Assembly (NCBI RefSeq): GCF_902859875.1
Contig: NZ_CADIKF010000002.1
Span: 237,948-301,947, forward strand
Direction: 5' to 3'
Source: Paraburkholderia solisilvae
GTDB taxonomy: Bacteria > Pseudomonadota > Gammaproteobacteria > Burkholderiales > Burkholderiaceae
DNA: 64,000 nt
The translations under genes were made by a program, and so were the position numbers. The notes under the pieces were generated by a model. That model searched no databases and had not been told where the DNA came from. It was given only the letters and a program-made list of their open reading frames with translations. Shown here piece by piece: positions 8,136 to 16,171 of this stretch (its first letter is position 1; the number at the start of each line of letters is the position of its first letter).

Positions 8136-9634
8136 CCGATGCAACGGTGTTCTCTCCTGTCGCCTCGACTGCCGCGGCACCGCGCGAACCCGCGAGAATG
8201 GACCCGTCGCGCATGCTGCCCTATGGTTTCGCGCGCAACGGTCAGATTCTGATCGCGAACCAGCACGACGACACGATCGAAGTCTGGATCAGCGAACGCA
8301 CGCCGATTTCGGCGATTGCCGAGGTGTCGCGCAATGTGTCGATGGTGTCGCTCGTTTGCGTGCCGGCCGACGAACTCGCGCAAGCGATCAACACCGCGTA
8401 TGCGCGCCAGGACGGCAGCGCCGCGCAGGTAGTCGGCGAGGTGGAAGGCGAAGTCGATCTGTCGCGGCTGATGCAGGACATCCCCGAGGTCGAGGACCTG
8501 CTCGAGTCCGAAGACGATGCGCCGATCATCCGCATGATCAACGCGCTGCTCACGCAGGCCGCGCGCGAAGGCGCATCCGATATTCATATCGAGCCGTTCG
8601 AGAATGCGTCGGTGGTGCGCTTTCGCGTCGACGGCACGCTGCGCGACGTCGTGCGGCCGAAGAAAGCGCTGCATGGCGCGCTGATCTCGCGGATCAAGAT
8701 CATGGCGCAGCTCGATATCGCGGAGAAGCGTCTGCCGCAGGACGGGCGCATCACGCTGCGCGTGGGCGGCCGTCCGGTCGACGTGCGGGTGTCGACGCTG
8801 CCGACCGGGCATGGCGAGCGCGCGGTGCTGCGTCTGCTGGAAAAGGACGCGGCGCGGCTGAACCTCGAAGCGCTCGGCATGGCGCAGGACACGCTTGCGC
8901 AGTTCGACAAGCTGATCGCGCGTCCGCACGGCATCGTGCTGGTGACGGGCCCGACCGGCTCGGGCAAGACGACGACGCTGTACGCATCGATGTCGCGCCT
9001 CGAGACGGCGACCACCAACATCATGACCGTCGAGGACCCGATCGAATACGACCTGTCCGGCATCGGCCAGACGCAGGTGAACGAGCGGATCGGCATGACG
9101 TTCGCGCGCGCGCTGCGTTCGATCCTGCGTCAGGATCCGGACGTGATCATGATCGGCGAAATCCGCGACCTTGAAACCGCGCAGATCGCGGTGCAGGCGT
9201 CGCTGACGGGCCACCTGGTGCTCGCCACGCTGCATACGAACGATGCGGCTTCCGCCGTCACGCGTTTGACGGATATGGGCGTCGAGCCGTATCTGTTGGC
9301 ATCGTCGCTGCTCGGCGTGCTTGCGCAGCGGCTGGTGCGCAGGCTCTGCCCGGTGTGCAAGGAAGAGCGCGAAGAAGACGGACACAAGCAGTGGCACCCG
9401 GTCGGCTGCGACAAGTGCGGGCACTCGGGTTATGCGGGACGGCGCGGCGTCTATGAACTGCTGCTGGTGGACGACGCAATCACATCATTGGTTCACCGCA
9501 ACGCATCGGATGCGGAGATTCTCGCGACCAGTCGCAAGCAGGGCATGCGCACGTTGCGCGAGGATGCAAACCGTTGGCTCGAGACGGGCTTTACGTCCCT
9601 TGAAGAAGTGTTGCGGGTGACAGGCGGAGATTGA
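8132..9634 (+). CDS. gspE: Type II secretion ATPase GspE
   Basis: 500 residues, in family range. An N-terminal N1E-like segment is followed by the N2E and C-terminal RecA-like ATPase domains. Visible motifs: Walker A GPTGSGKTTT (~residue 273), Asp box region MTVEDPIEYD, Walker B DPDVIMIGEIRD and His box GHLVLATLHTNDA. The tetracysteine zinc module is CPVC...CDKC at about 407-433. Cytoplasmic motor that powers pseudopilus assembly on GspL/GspF. It starts within the gspD stop (ATGA) and is followed one base after its stop by gspF. Confidence 0.96.
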   Translation: MTDATVFSPVASTAAAPREPARMDPSRMLPYGFARNGQILIANQHDDTIEVWISERTPISAIAEVSRNVSMVSLVCVPADELAQAINTAYARQDGSAAQVVGEVEGEVDLSRLMQDIPEVEDLLESEDDAPIIRMINALLTQAAREGASDIHIEPFENASVVRFRVDGTLRDVVRPKKALHGALISRIKIMAQLDIAEKRLPQDGRITLRVGGRPVDVRVSTLPTGHGERAVLRLLEKDAARLNLEALGMAQDTLAQFDKLIARPHGIVLVTGPTGSGKTTTLYASMSRLETATTNIMTVEDPIEYDLSGIGQTQVNERIGMTFARALRSILRQDPDVIMIGEIRDLETAQIAVQASLTGHLVLATLHTNDAASAVTRLTDMGVEPYLLASSLLGVLAQRLVRRLCPVCKEEREEDGHKQWHPVGCDKCGHSGYAGRRGVYELLLVDDAITSLVHRNASDAEILATSRKQGMRTLREDANRWLETGFTSLEEVLRVTGGD

Positions 9635-9635
9635 T

Positions 9636-10853
9636 ATGTCGGCATTCCGTTATGAAGCGATCAATACGGCGGGAAAAACGCTAAAGGGTGTGCTCGATGC
9701 GGACAGTGCGCGAGCCGGGCGCAGCCAGTTGCGCGCGCAAGGGTTGACACCGCTCGTCATCGAACTCGCGGCGTCGCGTTCGCATGGCGAGCGCAGTCAG
9801 CGTTTGTCGCTGGGCCGCAAGCTGTCGCAGCGTGAACAGGCCATTCTCACGCGGCAAATGGCGAGCCTGCTGATTGCGGGCCTGCCGCTTAGCGAAACGC
9901 TGACCGTGCTCACCGAGCAGTCGGAGCGCGACTACATTCGCGAACTGATGGCGGCGATTCGCTCGGAAGTGATTGGCGGTCATTCGCTGGCGAATGCGCT
10001 GACGCAGCATCCGCGTGACTTCCCGGAAATCTACCGCGCGCTGGTCGCGGCCGGCGAGCATACCGGCAAGCTGGGGTTGGTGCTGTCGCGCCTTGCCGAC
10101 TATATCGAGCAAAGCAATGCATTGAAGCAGAAGATCATGCTCGCGTTTACGTACCCGGCCGTGGTGACGCTGATCGCATTCGGCATCGTCACGTTCCTGT
10201 TGAGCTATGTCGTGCCGCAAGTGGCAAACGTCTTTACCAGCACGAAGCAGGCATTGCCGTTTCTGACCGTGGCGATGCTCGCGCTTTCCGGCTTTGTGCG
10301 CCACTGGTGGTGGGCCGCGCTGATCGGCATCGCGGTGACGGTGTGGGTTGTGCGCGGCATCCTCTCGCAAGCCGGGCCGCGGCTTGCGTTCGACCGATGG
10401 GTGTTGACCGCACCGCTGTTCGGCAAGCTCGTGCGCGGCTATAACACGGTGCGTTTCGCGAGCACGCTCGGCATTCTGACCGCCGCCGGCGTGCCGATCC
10501 TGCGCGCGTTGCAGGCAGCCGGCGAAACGCTCAGCAACCGCGCGATGCGCCTCAACATCGACGATGCAATCGTGCGCGTGCGCGAAGGCACGTCGCTGTC
10601 GCGCGCGCTAGGCAATACGAAGACGTTTCCGCCGGTGCTGGTGCATCTGATCCGTTCAGGCGAGGCGACCGGCGACGTGACGACGATGCTCGATCGCGCT
10701 TCAGAAGGTGAATCGCGCGAGCTCGAGCGGCGCACGATGTTTCTGACGAGCTTGCTGGAGCCGCTTTTGATTCTCGCGATGGGCGGCGTGGTGCTGGTGA
10801 TCGTGCTCGCGGTGATGATGCCGATCATCGAGCTGAACAACCTGGTGCAGTGA
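9636..10853 (+). CDS. gspF: Type II secretion inner-membrane platform protein GspF
   Basis: 405 residues of the T2SSF/PilC family. It has two cytoplasmic helical T2SSF domains (GLPLSETLTVLTEQ; AAGVPILRALQAAGE) and three hydrophobic spans at about 168-190, 215-240 and 375-400 (LLILAMGGVVLVIVLAVMM). Assembly platform for the pseudopilus. It is the last gene of the gspDEF unit; gspC follows convergently on the other strand, 47 bases on. Confidence 0.95.
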   Translation: MSAFRYEAINTAGKTLKGVLDADSARAGRSQLRAQGLTPLVIELAASRSHGERSQRLSLGRKLSQREQAILTRQMASLLIAGLPLSETLTVLTEQSERDYIRELMAAIRSEVIGGHSLANALTQHPRDFPEIYRALVAAGEHTGKLGLVLSRLADYIEQSNALKQKIMLAFTYPAVVTLIAFGIVTFLLSYVVPQVANVFTSTKQALPFLTVAMLALSGFVRHWWWAALIGIAVTVWVVRGILSQAGPRLAFDRWVLTAPLFGKLVRGYNTVRFASTLGILTAAGVPILRALQAAGETLSNRAMRLNIDDAIVRVREGTSLSRALGNTKTFPPVLVHLIRSGEATGDVTTMLDRASEGESRELERRTMFLTSLLEPLLILAMGGVVLVIVLAVMMPIIELNNLVQ

Positions 10854-10900
10854 TGCGCGCCTCGATCGGTTCGCGCCGCGCTTCGATGCATCACGACACG

Positions 10901-11338
10901 TCAGCGCACGTATCCGTCCGCATTGTCGACGGCGGGCAGGGCGATTTCGCGCTGCAAACTGCCGCGCTTCACGACGATCGAGTGCGCGCGCACTTCGGCG
11001 AGCGTCGTCGAATCGTTGAGCTTGCCGCTCACGCGGACCACGCGCGCCGGTGCGCCGCCGATGCTGACGATCGCCGCGCCGTGATGCGCATCGAACGACA
11101 GGATGCCGAGCAGTTGCACCGCGTCGTGCGGTCCCTGATCGGGCTGCGAGCCGAACAGCGTGCCGCCGGCGGCCGTGTCGAGCGCGGCGGGCGCGGCGGG
11201 TTGCGCCGGCCCGGCCGGTGCGGACGCGGTGAAAACATGTGCCCACCACGCGATGACTGCGACGAACAGCGCGATGGCGGCAACGGAACCAAGCGTGGGC
11301 AAGGACGTGAACCGATGCGAGACGTTGATGCGAAGCAT
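10901..11338 (-). CDS. gspC: Type II secretion inner-membrane protein GspC (short form, no PDZ)
   Basis: 145 residues from ATG 11338 (upstream GGGAATTC as a weak RBS); an in-frame ATG at 11422 would add residues unlike the family. One membrane span (LGSVAAIALFVAVIAWW) is followed by a Pro/Ala linker and the homology-region fold (VQLLGILSFDAHHGAAIVSIGG ... VVRVSGKL). It ends without the PDZ or coiled-coil domain present in many GspC proteins. GspC links the inner platform to the GspD N-domains. Inverted placement between gspF and gspG is the arrangement known from Burkholderia gsp loci. It diverges from gspG. Confidence 0.85.
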   Translation of the reverse strand: MLRINVSHRFTSLPTLGSVAAIALFVAVIAWWAHVFTASAPAGPAQPAAPAALDTAAGGTLFGSQPDQGPHDAVQLLGILSFDAHHGAAIVSIGGAPARVVRVSGKLNDSTTLAEVRAHSIVVKRGSLQREIALPAVDNADGYVR

Positions 11339-11467
11339 GGTGTGAATTCCCGCTGGTTGAACCGTATGAACGGCGTAAGTGAATGATCCGCGTGCAGCGC
11401 AATGTGACATGCATCGGTGCACGACGTATCGCGTAACCGTATTTTTGGACGAGAGGGTGAACTTGTG

Positions 11468-11953
11468 ATGACTGGTTCGAATATGCGCGATTTACCTTTT
11501 GTGCGTACCCGCGTTCGCGCATCGCGTGCCGGTGCACGCGCGCAGCGCGGCTTTACGCTGATCGAAATCATGGTCGTGATCGCGATTCTCGGCATTCTCG
11601 CCGCGCTGATCGTGCCGAAGATCATGAGCCGCCCCGATGAAGCACGCCGCGTGGCCGCGAAGCAGGACATCGGCACGATGATGCAGGCGCTCAATCTGTA
11701 CCGGCTCGATAACGGCCGTTATCCGAGCAACGAGCAGGGCCTGCGCGCGCTCGTCGAAAAGCCGACGACCGACCCGGTGCCGAACAACTGGAAGTCCGGC
11801 GGGTATCTCGAACGTCTGCCGAACGACCCGTGGGGCAATCAGTACCAGTTTCTGAACCCCGGCGTGCACGGCGATATCGACGTGTTCAGCTATGGCGCGG
11901 ACGGCAAGGCAGGCGGGGAGGGTAACGATGCCGATATCGGCTCATGGCAGTAG
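11468..11953 (+). CDS. gspG: Major pseudopilin GspG
   Basis: 161 residues from ATG 11468, preceded by GAGGGTGAAC. The prepilin peptidase site is RGFTLIEIMVVIAIL with the conserved Glu+5. The globular part has the GspG hallmarks: LDNGRYPSNEQGL, PNDPWGNQYQFLNPG and the calcium-site loop near DVFSYGADGKAGGEGNDADIGSW. Main subunit of the T2SS pseudopilus; processing needs a GspO/PilD peptidase, not in the window. The leader is long (~37 residues). It overlaps gspH by 26 bases. Confidence 0.95.
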   Translation: MTGSNMRDLPFVRTRVRASRAGARAQRGFTLIEIMVVIAILGILAALIVPKIMSRPDEARRVAAKQDIGTMMQALNLYRLDNGRYPSNEQGLRALVEKPTTDPVPNNWKSGGYLERLPNDPWGNQYQFLNPGVHGDIDVFSYGADGKAGGEGNDADIGSWQ

Positions 11954-12536
11954 CGACGCGCGTTGGATCGCGCCATGCCTATCCGACGCTGACAGCGCGC
12001 GGTGCGTACGGCCGCGCGTGCTGTCGCGCATGCGGCTTCGCGAAGGGCCGTTCATCACACCGTGCGCTACGGCGCGGCGCGCATCCAGCGGCTTTACGCT
12101 GCTGGAGATGCTCGTCGTGCTGATGATCGCGGGGCTGCTGATCGCGGTCGTGGCGCTCGCGCCGTCGCGCAATCGCCGCACGGATCTCAACGAAGAAGCG
12201 CAACGCCTCGCGACGCTGCTCGAATCCGCGGATGACGAAGCGCAAGTGCGTTCGACGTCGATTGCCTGGGAGCCGGTGAACGGTGGCTACCGCTTTTTTC
12301 AACGCACCGAAAACGGCAAGTGGCTGCCGCTCGCCGACGATGTGCTCGGCCCTCACAGCTGGGGCACCGATGTGACGGGCGTGTCGATCCGCTATACGGG
12401 CGGCGCCGGCATTCAACGTGTGGTGTTCGGCGAGGAGAGTATCGAAGTGCCGGTGACGATTACGCTGCAATCGGGAGCGGTGAGCCTGCGGGTGGTGGGC
12501 ACCGGCATCGGCAATTTTGCGGTGCAGCGGCCATGA
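11928..12536 (+). CDS. gspH: Minor pseudopilin GspH
   Basis: 202 residues from ATG 11928, chosen for its RBS (GGAGGGTAACG). The prepilin motif SGFTLLEMLVVLMIAGLLIAV starts near residue 54, so the leader is unusually long; ATG 12030 would shorten it but lacks an RBS. The C-terminal domain (SADDEAQVRSTSIAWEP ... YRFF) is typical of GspH/FimT. In the tip complex GspH sits beneath GspI-J-K, but gspI and gspJ do not follow here. Its stop overlaps the ATG of a 58-codon reading frame (ATGA). Confidence 0.9.
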   Translation: MPISAHGSSDARWIAPCLSDADSARCVRPRVLSRMRLREGPFITPCATARRASSGFTLLEMLVVLMIAGLLIAVVALAPSRNRRTDLNEEAQRLATLLESADDEAQVRSTSIAWEPVNGGYRFFQRTENGKWLPLADDVLGPHSWGTDVTGVSIRYTGGAGIQRVVFGEESIEVPVTITLQSGAVSLRVVGTGIGNFAVQRP

Positions 12537-12709
12537 CGAATGCCTATGGCCGTGCGCGGCATGAGTTTGGGTGTGAGTTTCGGCGTGACCTTCGGCATGG
12601 TGTTCAGCATGACGTGCGGCGCGGTTGTCCGCGCGAATTTAAGCGCAAGCTGGAGCGAAAGTTTGAGCATAAGTTTGAGCGCGAGGAGGCGTCCCCATGT
12701 CGAGCCTGA
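12533..12709 (+). CDS. Small basic ORF translationally coupled between gspH and gspL
   Basis: 58 codons, unrecognised. It starts in an ATGA overlap with the gspH stop and its stop overlaps the first codons of gspL, so ribosomes could pass H - small ORF - L without a break. The product is rich in Arg, Lys, Glu and His (REFKRKLERKFEHKFEREE near the end), has no hydrophobic segment and does not resemble GspI, J or K. Its DNA has a repeated agtttgagc-type pattern around 12640-12680. It occupies the place where gspI-J-K normally lie. It may be a deletion scar kept for coupling rather than a functional protein. Confidence 0.4.
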   Translation: MTNAYGRARHEFGCEFRRDLRHGVQHDVRRGCPREFKRKLERKFEHKFEREEASPCRA

Positions 12710-14175
12710 TCGTGTTGTTGCCGTCCGCCGATGCGCAAAAGGTGGATACGCGCGGCCTCGATGCCATGCCGATGCTGTTCGCGCTGCTCGATCGCAGCGG
12801 CCAGACGATGCGCACCGGGCACGCGCCGCTCGCGGAGTTGCCGCGTGCGCTCACGACCGTGCTGGTCGTCGCGGCGCGCGACACGCTTTTGCTCAAGGTC
12901 AATCTGCCGCCCGTCACTGGCCCGCGGCTGAAGCGCGTGTTGCCGAACGTGGTCGAGGAGCATCTGATTCAGGATGCGCAGCAAAGCCATATTGCGGTCG
13001 GCCCCGACACCGATCCACAAGGCAAGCGGTGTGCGGCGATTGTCGAGCGCGAGTGGTTCGCGGGCTTGATCGACCGGTTTGCCGCGGCTGGGCATCGCAG
13101 GCTGCGCGCGGTGCCGTTGATTCACTGCATTCCGGTGCCCGATGCGCAGATCGCGCCGCAACCGGCTCACGAAAATGTGGAGCGCCGCGAGCAAACGACC
13201 GCCGTAGCCGGCGATGCCTCGTTCGGTCTGGAGGAAGACGAAGCAACGCCGGAGCCCAATAGCGCGGAAGCGAATACTGACTTAGCCGCGAGCGCACTGA
13301 TTGTGCGGCATGGTGTGCGGTCATGCGGGCATGACGGCCGCAAGGTCGGCAACGACAGCCACATCGACGACACGCCGGGCGACCCGATGATCGACGCATC
13401 GAGGCCATCGATCGGCGATGGCGACGAGCCGATCGAAATCGCCGTCCGACAGGGCGTCACCGGCTTCGGCATGACGATCCGCGCCGCGCAGCTGGACACG
13501 ACGATTGCGGAACTGGCGAAGCGTCAGCCGTTGGCGGTGTATTCGCTGGCGTTCGAAGCATCAGCCGAACACGGACACGGACACGTAAGCACGACCGCCT
13601 TCCCGCTCGCTGCCCTAACCCTGCCGTGGCCCACGCTGGCCCGCGACGCACTCGCGTGCCGCTTCGACCTCTGCCAGTTCGAGTTTGCCAACTCCGGCCG
13701 CTCGCGCGCCGGCGCCGGCGGTCTCAAACCATGGCGCATCGCAATCGGCTTCGTCGCGGCCACGCTTATCGTGTCGCTGGTCGCCGTGAACGTGCAGTGG
13801 TTCCAGCTGCGCCACCGCCGCGACGCACTGAACGCGCAAATGACCGAGCTCGTGAAAACCGCGTTCCCTGACGCGACCGTGATTCTCGACCCGCACGCGC
13901 AAATGGTCACCGGCCTCGCGCGCCTGCGCAGCGCGGCCGGCGAATTGAGCGCGAACGATTTCCCGGTGCTGGCCGCCGGCCTGTCGCGCGCGCTGGGCGC
14001 GATTCCATCCAGCGCAATCGCCGGCCTCGACTACAACGGCGGCAATGCGCTCGACGTCACCTTCAAACCCGGCACGACAGTCGACAACGACGGGCTGACC
14101 CGGCGTCTCGCCGCGCAGGGCCTGTCCGCACAGGAGGACAACGGCAAATGGTCAATCAGATCCGCACCGCGCTGA
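12697..14175 (+). CDS. gspL: Type II secretion inner-membrane protein GspL
   Basis: 492 residues. The N-terminal cytoplasmic actin-like domain (VVAARDTLLLKVNLPPVTGPRLKR...LPNVVEEHL) binds GspE. A long acidic low-complexity linker follows at about 160-255 (EEDEATPEPNSAEANTD). The single membrane span is near 353-372 (IAIGFVAATLIVSLVAVNV) and the periplasmic ferredoxin-like domain pairs with GspM. The linker makes it longer than typical (~400 residues). It overlaps gspM by 28 bases. Confidence 0.92.
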   Translation: MSSLIVLLPSADAQKVDTRGLDAMPMLFALLDRSGQTMRTGHAPLAELPRALTTVLVVAARDTLLLKVNLPPVTGPRLKRVLPNVVEEHLIQDAQQSHIAVGPDTDPQGKRCAAIVEREWFAGLIDRFAAAGHRRLRAVPLIHCIPVPDAQIAPQPAHENVERREQTTAVAGDASFGLEEDEATPEPNSAEANTDLAASALIVRHGVRSCGHDGRKVGNDSHIDDTPGDPMIDASRPSIGDGDEPIEIAVRQGVTGFGMTIRAAQLDTTIAELAKRQPLAVYSLAFEASAEHGHGHVSTTAFPLAALTLPWPTLARDALACRFDLCQFEFANSGRSRAGAGGLKPWRIAIGFVAATLIVSLVAVNVQWFQLRHRRDALNAQMTELVKTAFPDATVILDPHAQMVTGLARLRSAAGELSANDFPVLAAGLSRALGAIPSSAIAGLDYNGGNALDVTFKPGTTVDNDGLTRRLAAQGLSAQEDNGKWSIRSAPR

Positions 14176-14660
14176 TTCCGCTGAAAAGCTGGTTCGACGC
14201 GCGTCCGCCGCGCGAGCAGAAGCTGATGCTCGCGGGCGGCACGGTCGCCGTGGCCGCGATTATCTATAACGTGCTGTGGGAGCCGGCCTTCGAAGGCCGC
14301 GCGCAGATTGCCGCGAGCCTGCCGCAGCTTGAGGCGCAACTGGTCGACATGCGTGCGCAAGTCGAGCAGGCGCGCCATCTGAAAGCGGCCGCCGCGCAGC
14401 GCGCGCCGACCGGCGCCGCATTGCGCGATGCGCTTGACGCGTCCCTCGCGCAAACCGGCATCGCGAACGCGCAGTGGTCGGTGCTCGGCAAGGGCGTGCA
14501 ACTCGATGCCAAAGCGGTGCCGTTCGCAACCTGGATGAGCTGGCTCGACCAGGTGCGCCGCGACGACCACGTGCGCGTGATCAGCGTGCGCGCAAGCGCG
14601 GAAGACAAGCCCGGCCTCGTCACGATTTCGGCGACGCTGCAACCGACACTGGAGCACTGA
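14148..14660 (+). CDS. gspM: Type II secretion inner-membrane protein GspM
   Basis: 170 residues. Short cytoplasmic N-terminus, with the signature PPREQKLML before the membrane span (AGGTVAVAAIIYNVLW). Then a helical region and a ferredoxin-like periplasmic domain. Partner of GspL in the inner-membrane platform. The start lies inside gspL, so it is probably coupled. No gspN follows; 199 bases later the signalling cassette begins. Confidence 0.92.
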   Translation: MVNQIRTALIPLKSWFDARPPREQKLMLAGGTVAVAAIIYNVLWEPAFEGRAQIAASLPQLEAQLVDMRAQVEQARHLKAAAAQRAPTGAALRDALDASLAQTGIANAQWSVLGKGVQLDAKAVPFATWMSWLDQVRRDDHVRVISVRASAEDKPGLVTISATLQPTLEH

Positions 14661-14739
14661 GACCATGCGGCCGACCCGACAATCGGCCCGCGCCGATGCT
14701 TCGTCCCACTATGCGAACCACGTCAGAACGACTGGTTCG

Positions 14740-14769
14740 TTGACTTCTGATTGTCACATTCAGTACATA
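14740..14769 (+). promoter_or_regulatory. Candidate promoter / weak PHO-box-like site before the VreA-like gene
   Basis: TTGACT (14740) is followed after 18 bases by TACATA (14764), a plausible sigma70-type pair. TTGTCACATTCAGTACAT (14751-14768) agrees with the PHO-box consensus at about 10 of 18 positions, mainly in the first half-site. It lies in the only sizeable gap (14661-14859) between gspM and the signalling genes, about 90 bases before the start codon. Confidence 0.3.
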
Positions 14770-14859
14770 CGATACGACGTCCAGCGGCACTGTCGACATT
14801 TTTGTCGAGCGTGTCGCGACGGCGCCGCACGCCGTCCTCTCATATCCGGCTTCTCATTC

Positions 14860-15612
14860 ATGACAGACTCCCGGGCGCCGACCAGTGTCGTCACACTGGT
14901 CGTATGTCTCATGCTGTGCGCGCTGATCATGCGAGGCGCGCGAGCGCAGGACGCGGGACCCGCCGGAAGTCAGTCCACACGAACCATGCATTTCGATCTT
15001 CCGGCTCAGCCGCTTGCGTTGACGCTTCAGGCCTTCGGTCGCATGACCGAGATGGCGCTGCTCGCGCCCGCACCGTTGCTCGAAGGAAGAACCAGTGCGC
15101 CGGTCAACGGCGACTTCGCACCGCACGACGCGCTGGTGCGCGTGCTCGACGGCACCGGCCTGCAAGCCGACTTCTCCGGCCCCGACGAAGCGATGATCGT
15201 CACGCAGGCCGCGCCTGCCGCGGCCAATGCCGCCACGGCAGGCCCCGTGCAGACGGAACCGCTGCCGATCGCGCTACCGGTCGACGGCCTGGCGGACGAC
15301 GACGCGCAGCGCGCGTATGCCGCACTGATTCAGCAACGCATGACGGACGCATTGTGTGCACAGAACATGACGCGCCCCGGCAATTACCGGCTCGTCGCGC
15401 AGCTGCGCATCGACGACACCGGCGCGGTGACGGCCACGGACCTGATCGCATCGAGCGGTTCGCTGCCGCGCGACGCGGCGATCGAGCACGCGCTGCGCTC
15501 GCTGCGCCTCGATGCGCCGCCGCCCGGCTTGCCCGAACCGGTCACGATCCTGTTGCGGCCATCCGGCAATGGCGTGCATATCAATTGCCCGCCGACGGAA
15601 AAACGAGGTTAA
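14860..15612 (+). CDS. VreA-like signalling protein: STN domain plus TonB C-terminal-like domain, no receptor barrel
   Basis: 250 residues from ATG 14860, which gives a signal peptide (TSVVTLVVCLMLCALIM, cleavage near ARAQ); earlier ATGs would bury it. Residues ~45-110 are a secretin/TonB short N-terminal (STN) domain (MHFDLPAQPLALTLQAFGRM ... PHDALVRVLDGTGLQADF). Residues ~160-245 resemble a TonB C-terminal domain (YRLVAQLRIDDTGAVTATDL ... LRSLRLDAPPP). No TonB-dependent beta-barrel is present, although STN domains that talk to FecR proteins are normally attached to one. P. aeruginosa VreA of PUMA3 has this same unusual make-up. The sigma gene follows after 7 bases and the FecR gene overlaps that, so it is a three-gene operon. 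Confidence 0.75.
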   Translation: MTDSRAPTSVVTLVVCLMLCALIMRGARAQDAGPAGSQSTRTMHFDLPAQPLALTLQAFGRMTEMALLAPAPLLEGRTSAPVNGDFAPHDALVRVLDGTGLQADFSGPDEAMIVTQAAPAAANAATAGPVQTEPLPIALPVDGLADDDAQRAYAALIQQRMTDALCAQNMTRPGNYRLVAQLRIDDTGAVTATDLIASSGSLPRDAAIEHALRSLRLDAPPPGLPEPVTILLRPSGNGVHINCPPTEKRG

Positions 15613-15619
15613 AGGCCCT

Positions 15620-16171
15620 ATGTCCGACACCAGTCGTGCGCAGGCACTCAGGAAGCTGCTCGTCTCGCGGTATGCGTATCTGGCCAAGCGGCTCGAACGC
15701 GTGACCGGGTCGAAGGACGGCGCGGCCGATGCGTTGCATGAAACCTGGCTGCGCCTCGAGAGCGCGAACATCGCGACGCCGGTCGCGAATGCCGACGCGT
15801 ATCTGCTCGGCATGGCCAATAATGTCGTGATCGACCAGCATCGACGCGAGCGGCGCCATGAGCATGATGAAGATGTCGAGCTCTTGCTAGAACTGCCGGA
15901 TGAACTTGCGGACCCGGAACGGATCGTAGCTGCACGCCGTAAGGTCGAAGCGCTGAAAGATATACTGCGTGGTCTGACGCCGCGGCGTCGCGCGATTCTG
16001 CTTGCCGCGCGCGTCGAAGGGCAATTGAATCGCGAAATCGCCGAACAGTTCGGCATTTCGCTGCGGCTCGTCGAAAGCGAATTGAGTGCGGCGATGAAGT
16101 ATTGCCTCAAGCGCATGCAGGACATGAGCGATCCGTACGCCGGCTCGACAGCGGGGCCGAGGAAATTTTGA
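15620..16171 (+). CDS. ECF sigma factor, FecI/VreI-like
   Basis: 183 residues from ATG 15620. Region 2 is at about 8-75 (LVSRYAYLAKRLERVTGSKDGAADALHETWLRLE; AYLLGMANNVVIDQHRRERR). Region 4 is at about 115-165 (LTPRRRAILLAARVEGQLNREIAEQFGISLRLVESEL), a helix-turn-helix. It has FecI-type features and no C-terminal extension. It follows the VreA-like gene by 7 bases, and its TGA overlaps a TTG start of the FecR-like gene. By analogy with VreI it may transcribe the gsp and DING-like genes. Confidence 0.9.
   Translation: MSDTSRAQALRKLLVSRYAYLAKRLERVTGSKDGAADALHETWLRLESANIATPVANADAYLLGMANNVVIDQHRRERRHEHDEDVELLLELPDELADPERIVAARRKVEALKDILRGLTPRRRAILLAARVEGQLNREIAEQFGISLRLVESELSAAMKYCLKRMQDMSDPYAGSTAGPRKF

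Noticed and set aside
15274..16125. 283-codon minus-strand frame opposite the sigma gene
   Set aside because: Ser/Arg-rich shadow without RBS; the plus strand encodes clear STN/TonB and sigma domains.
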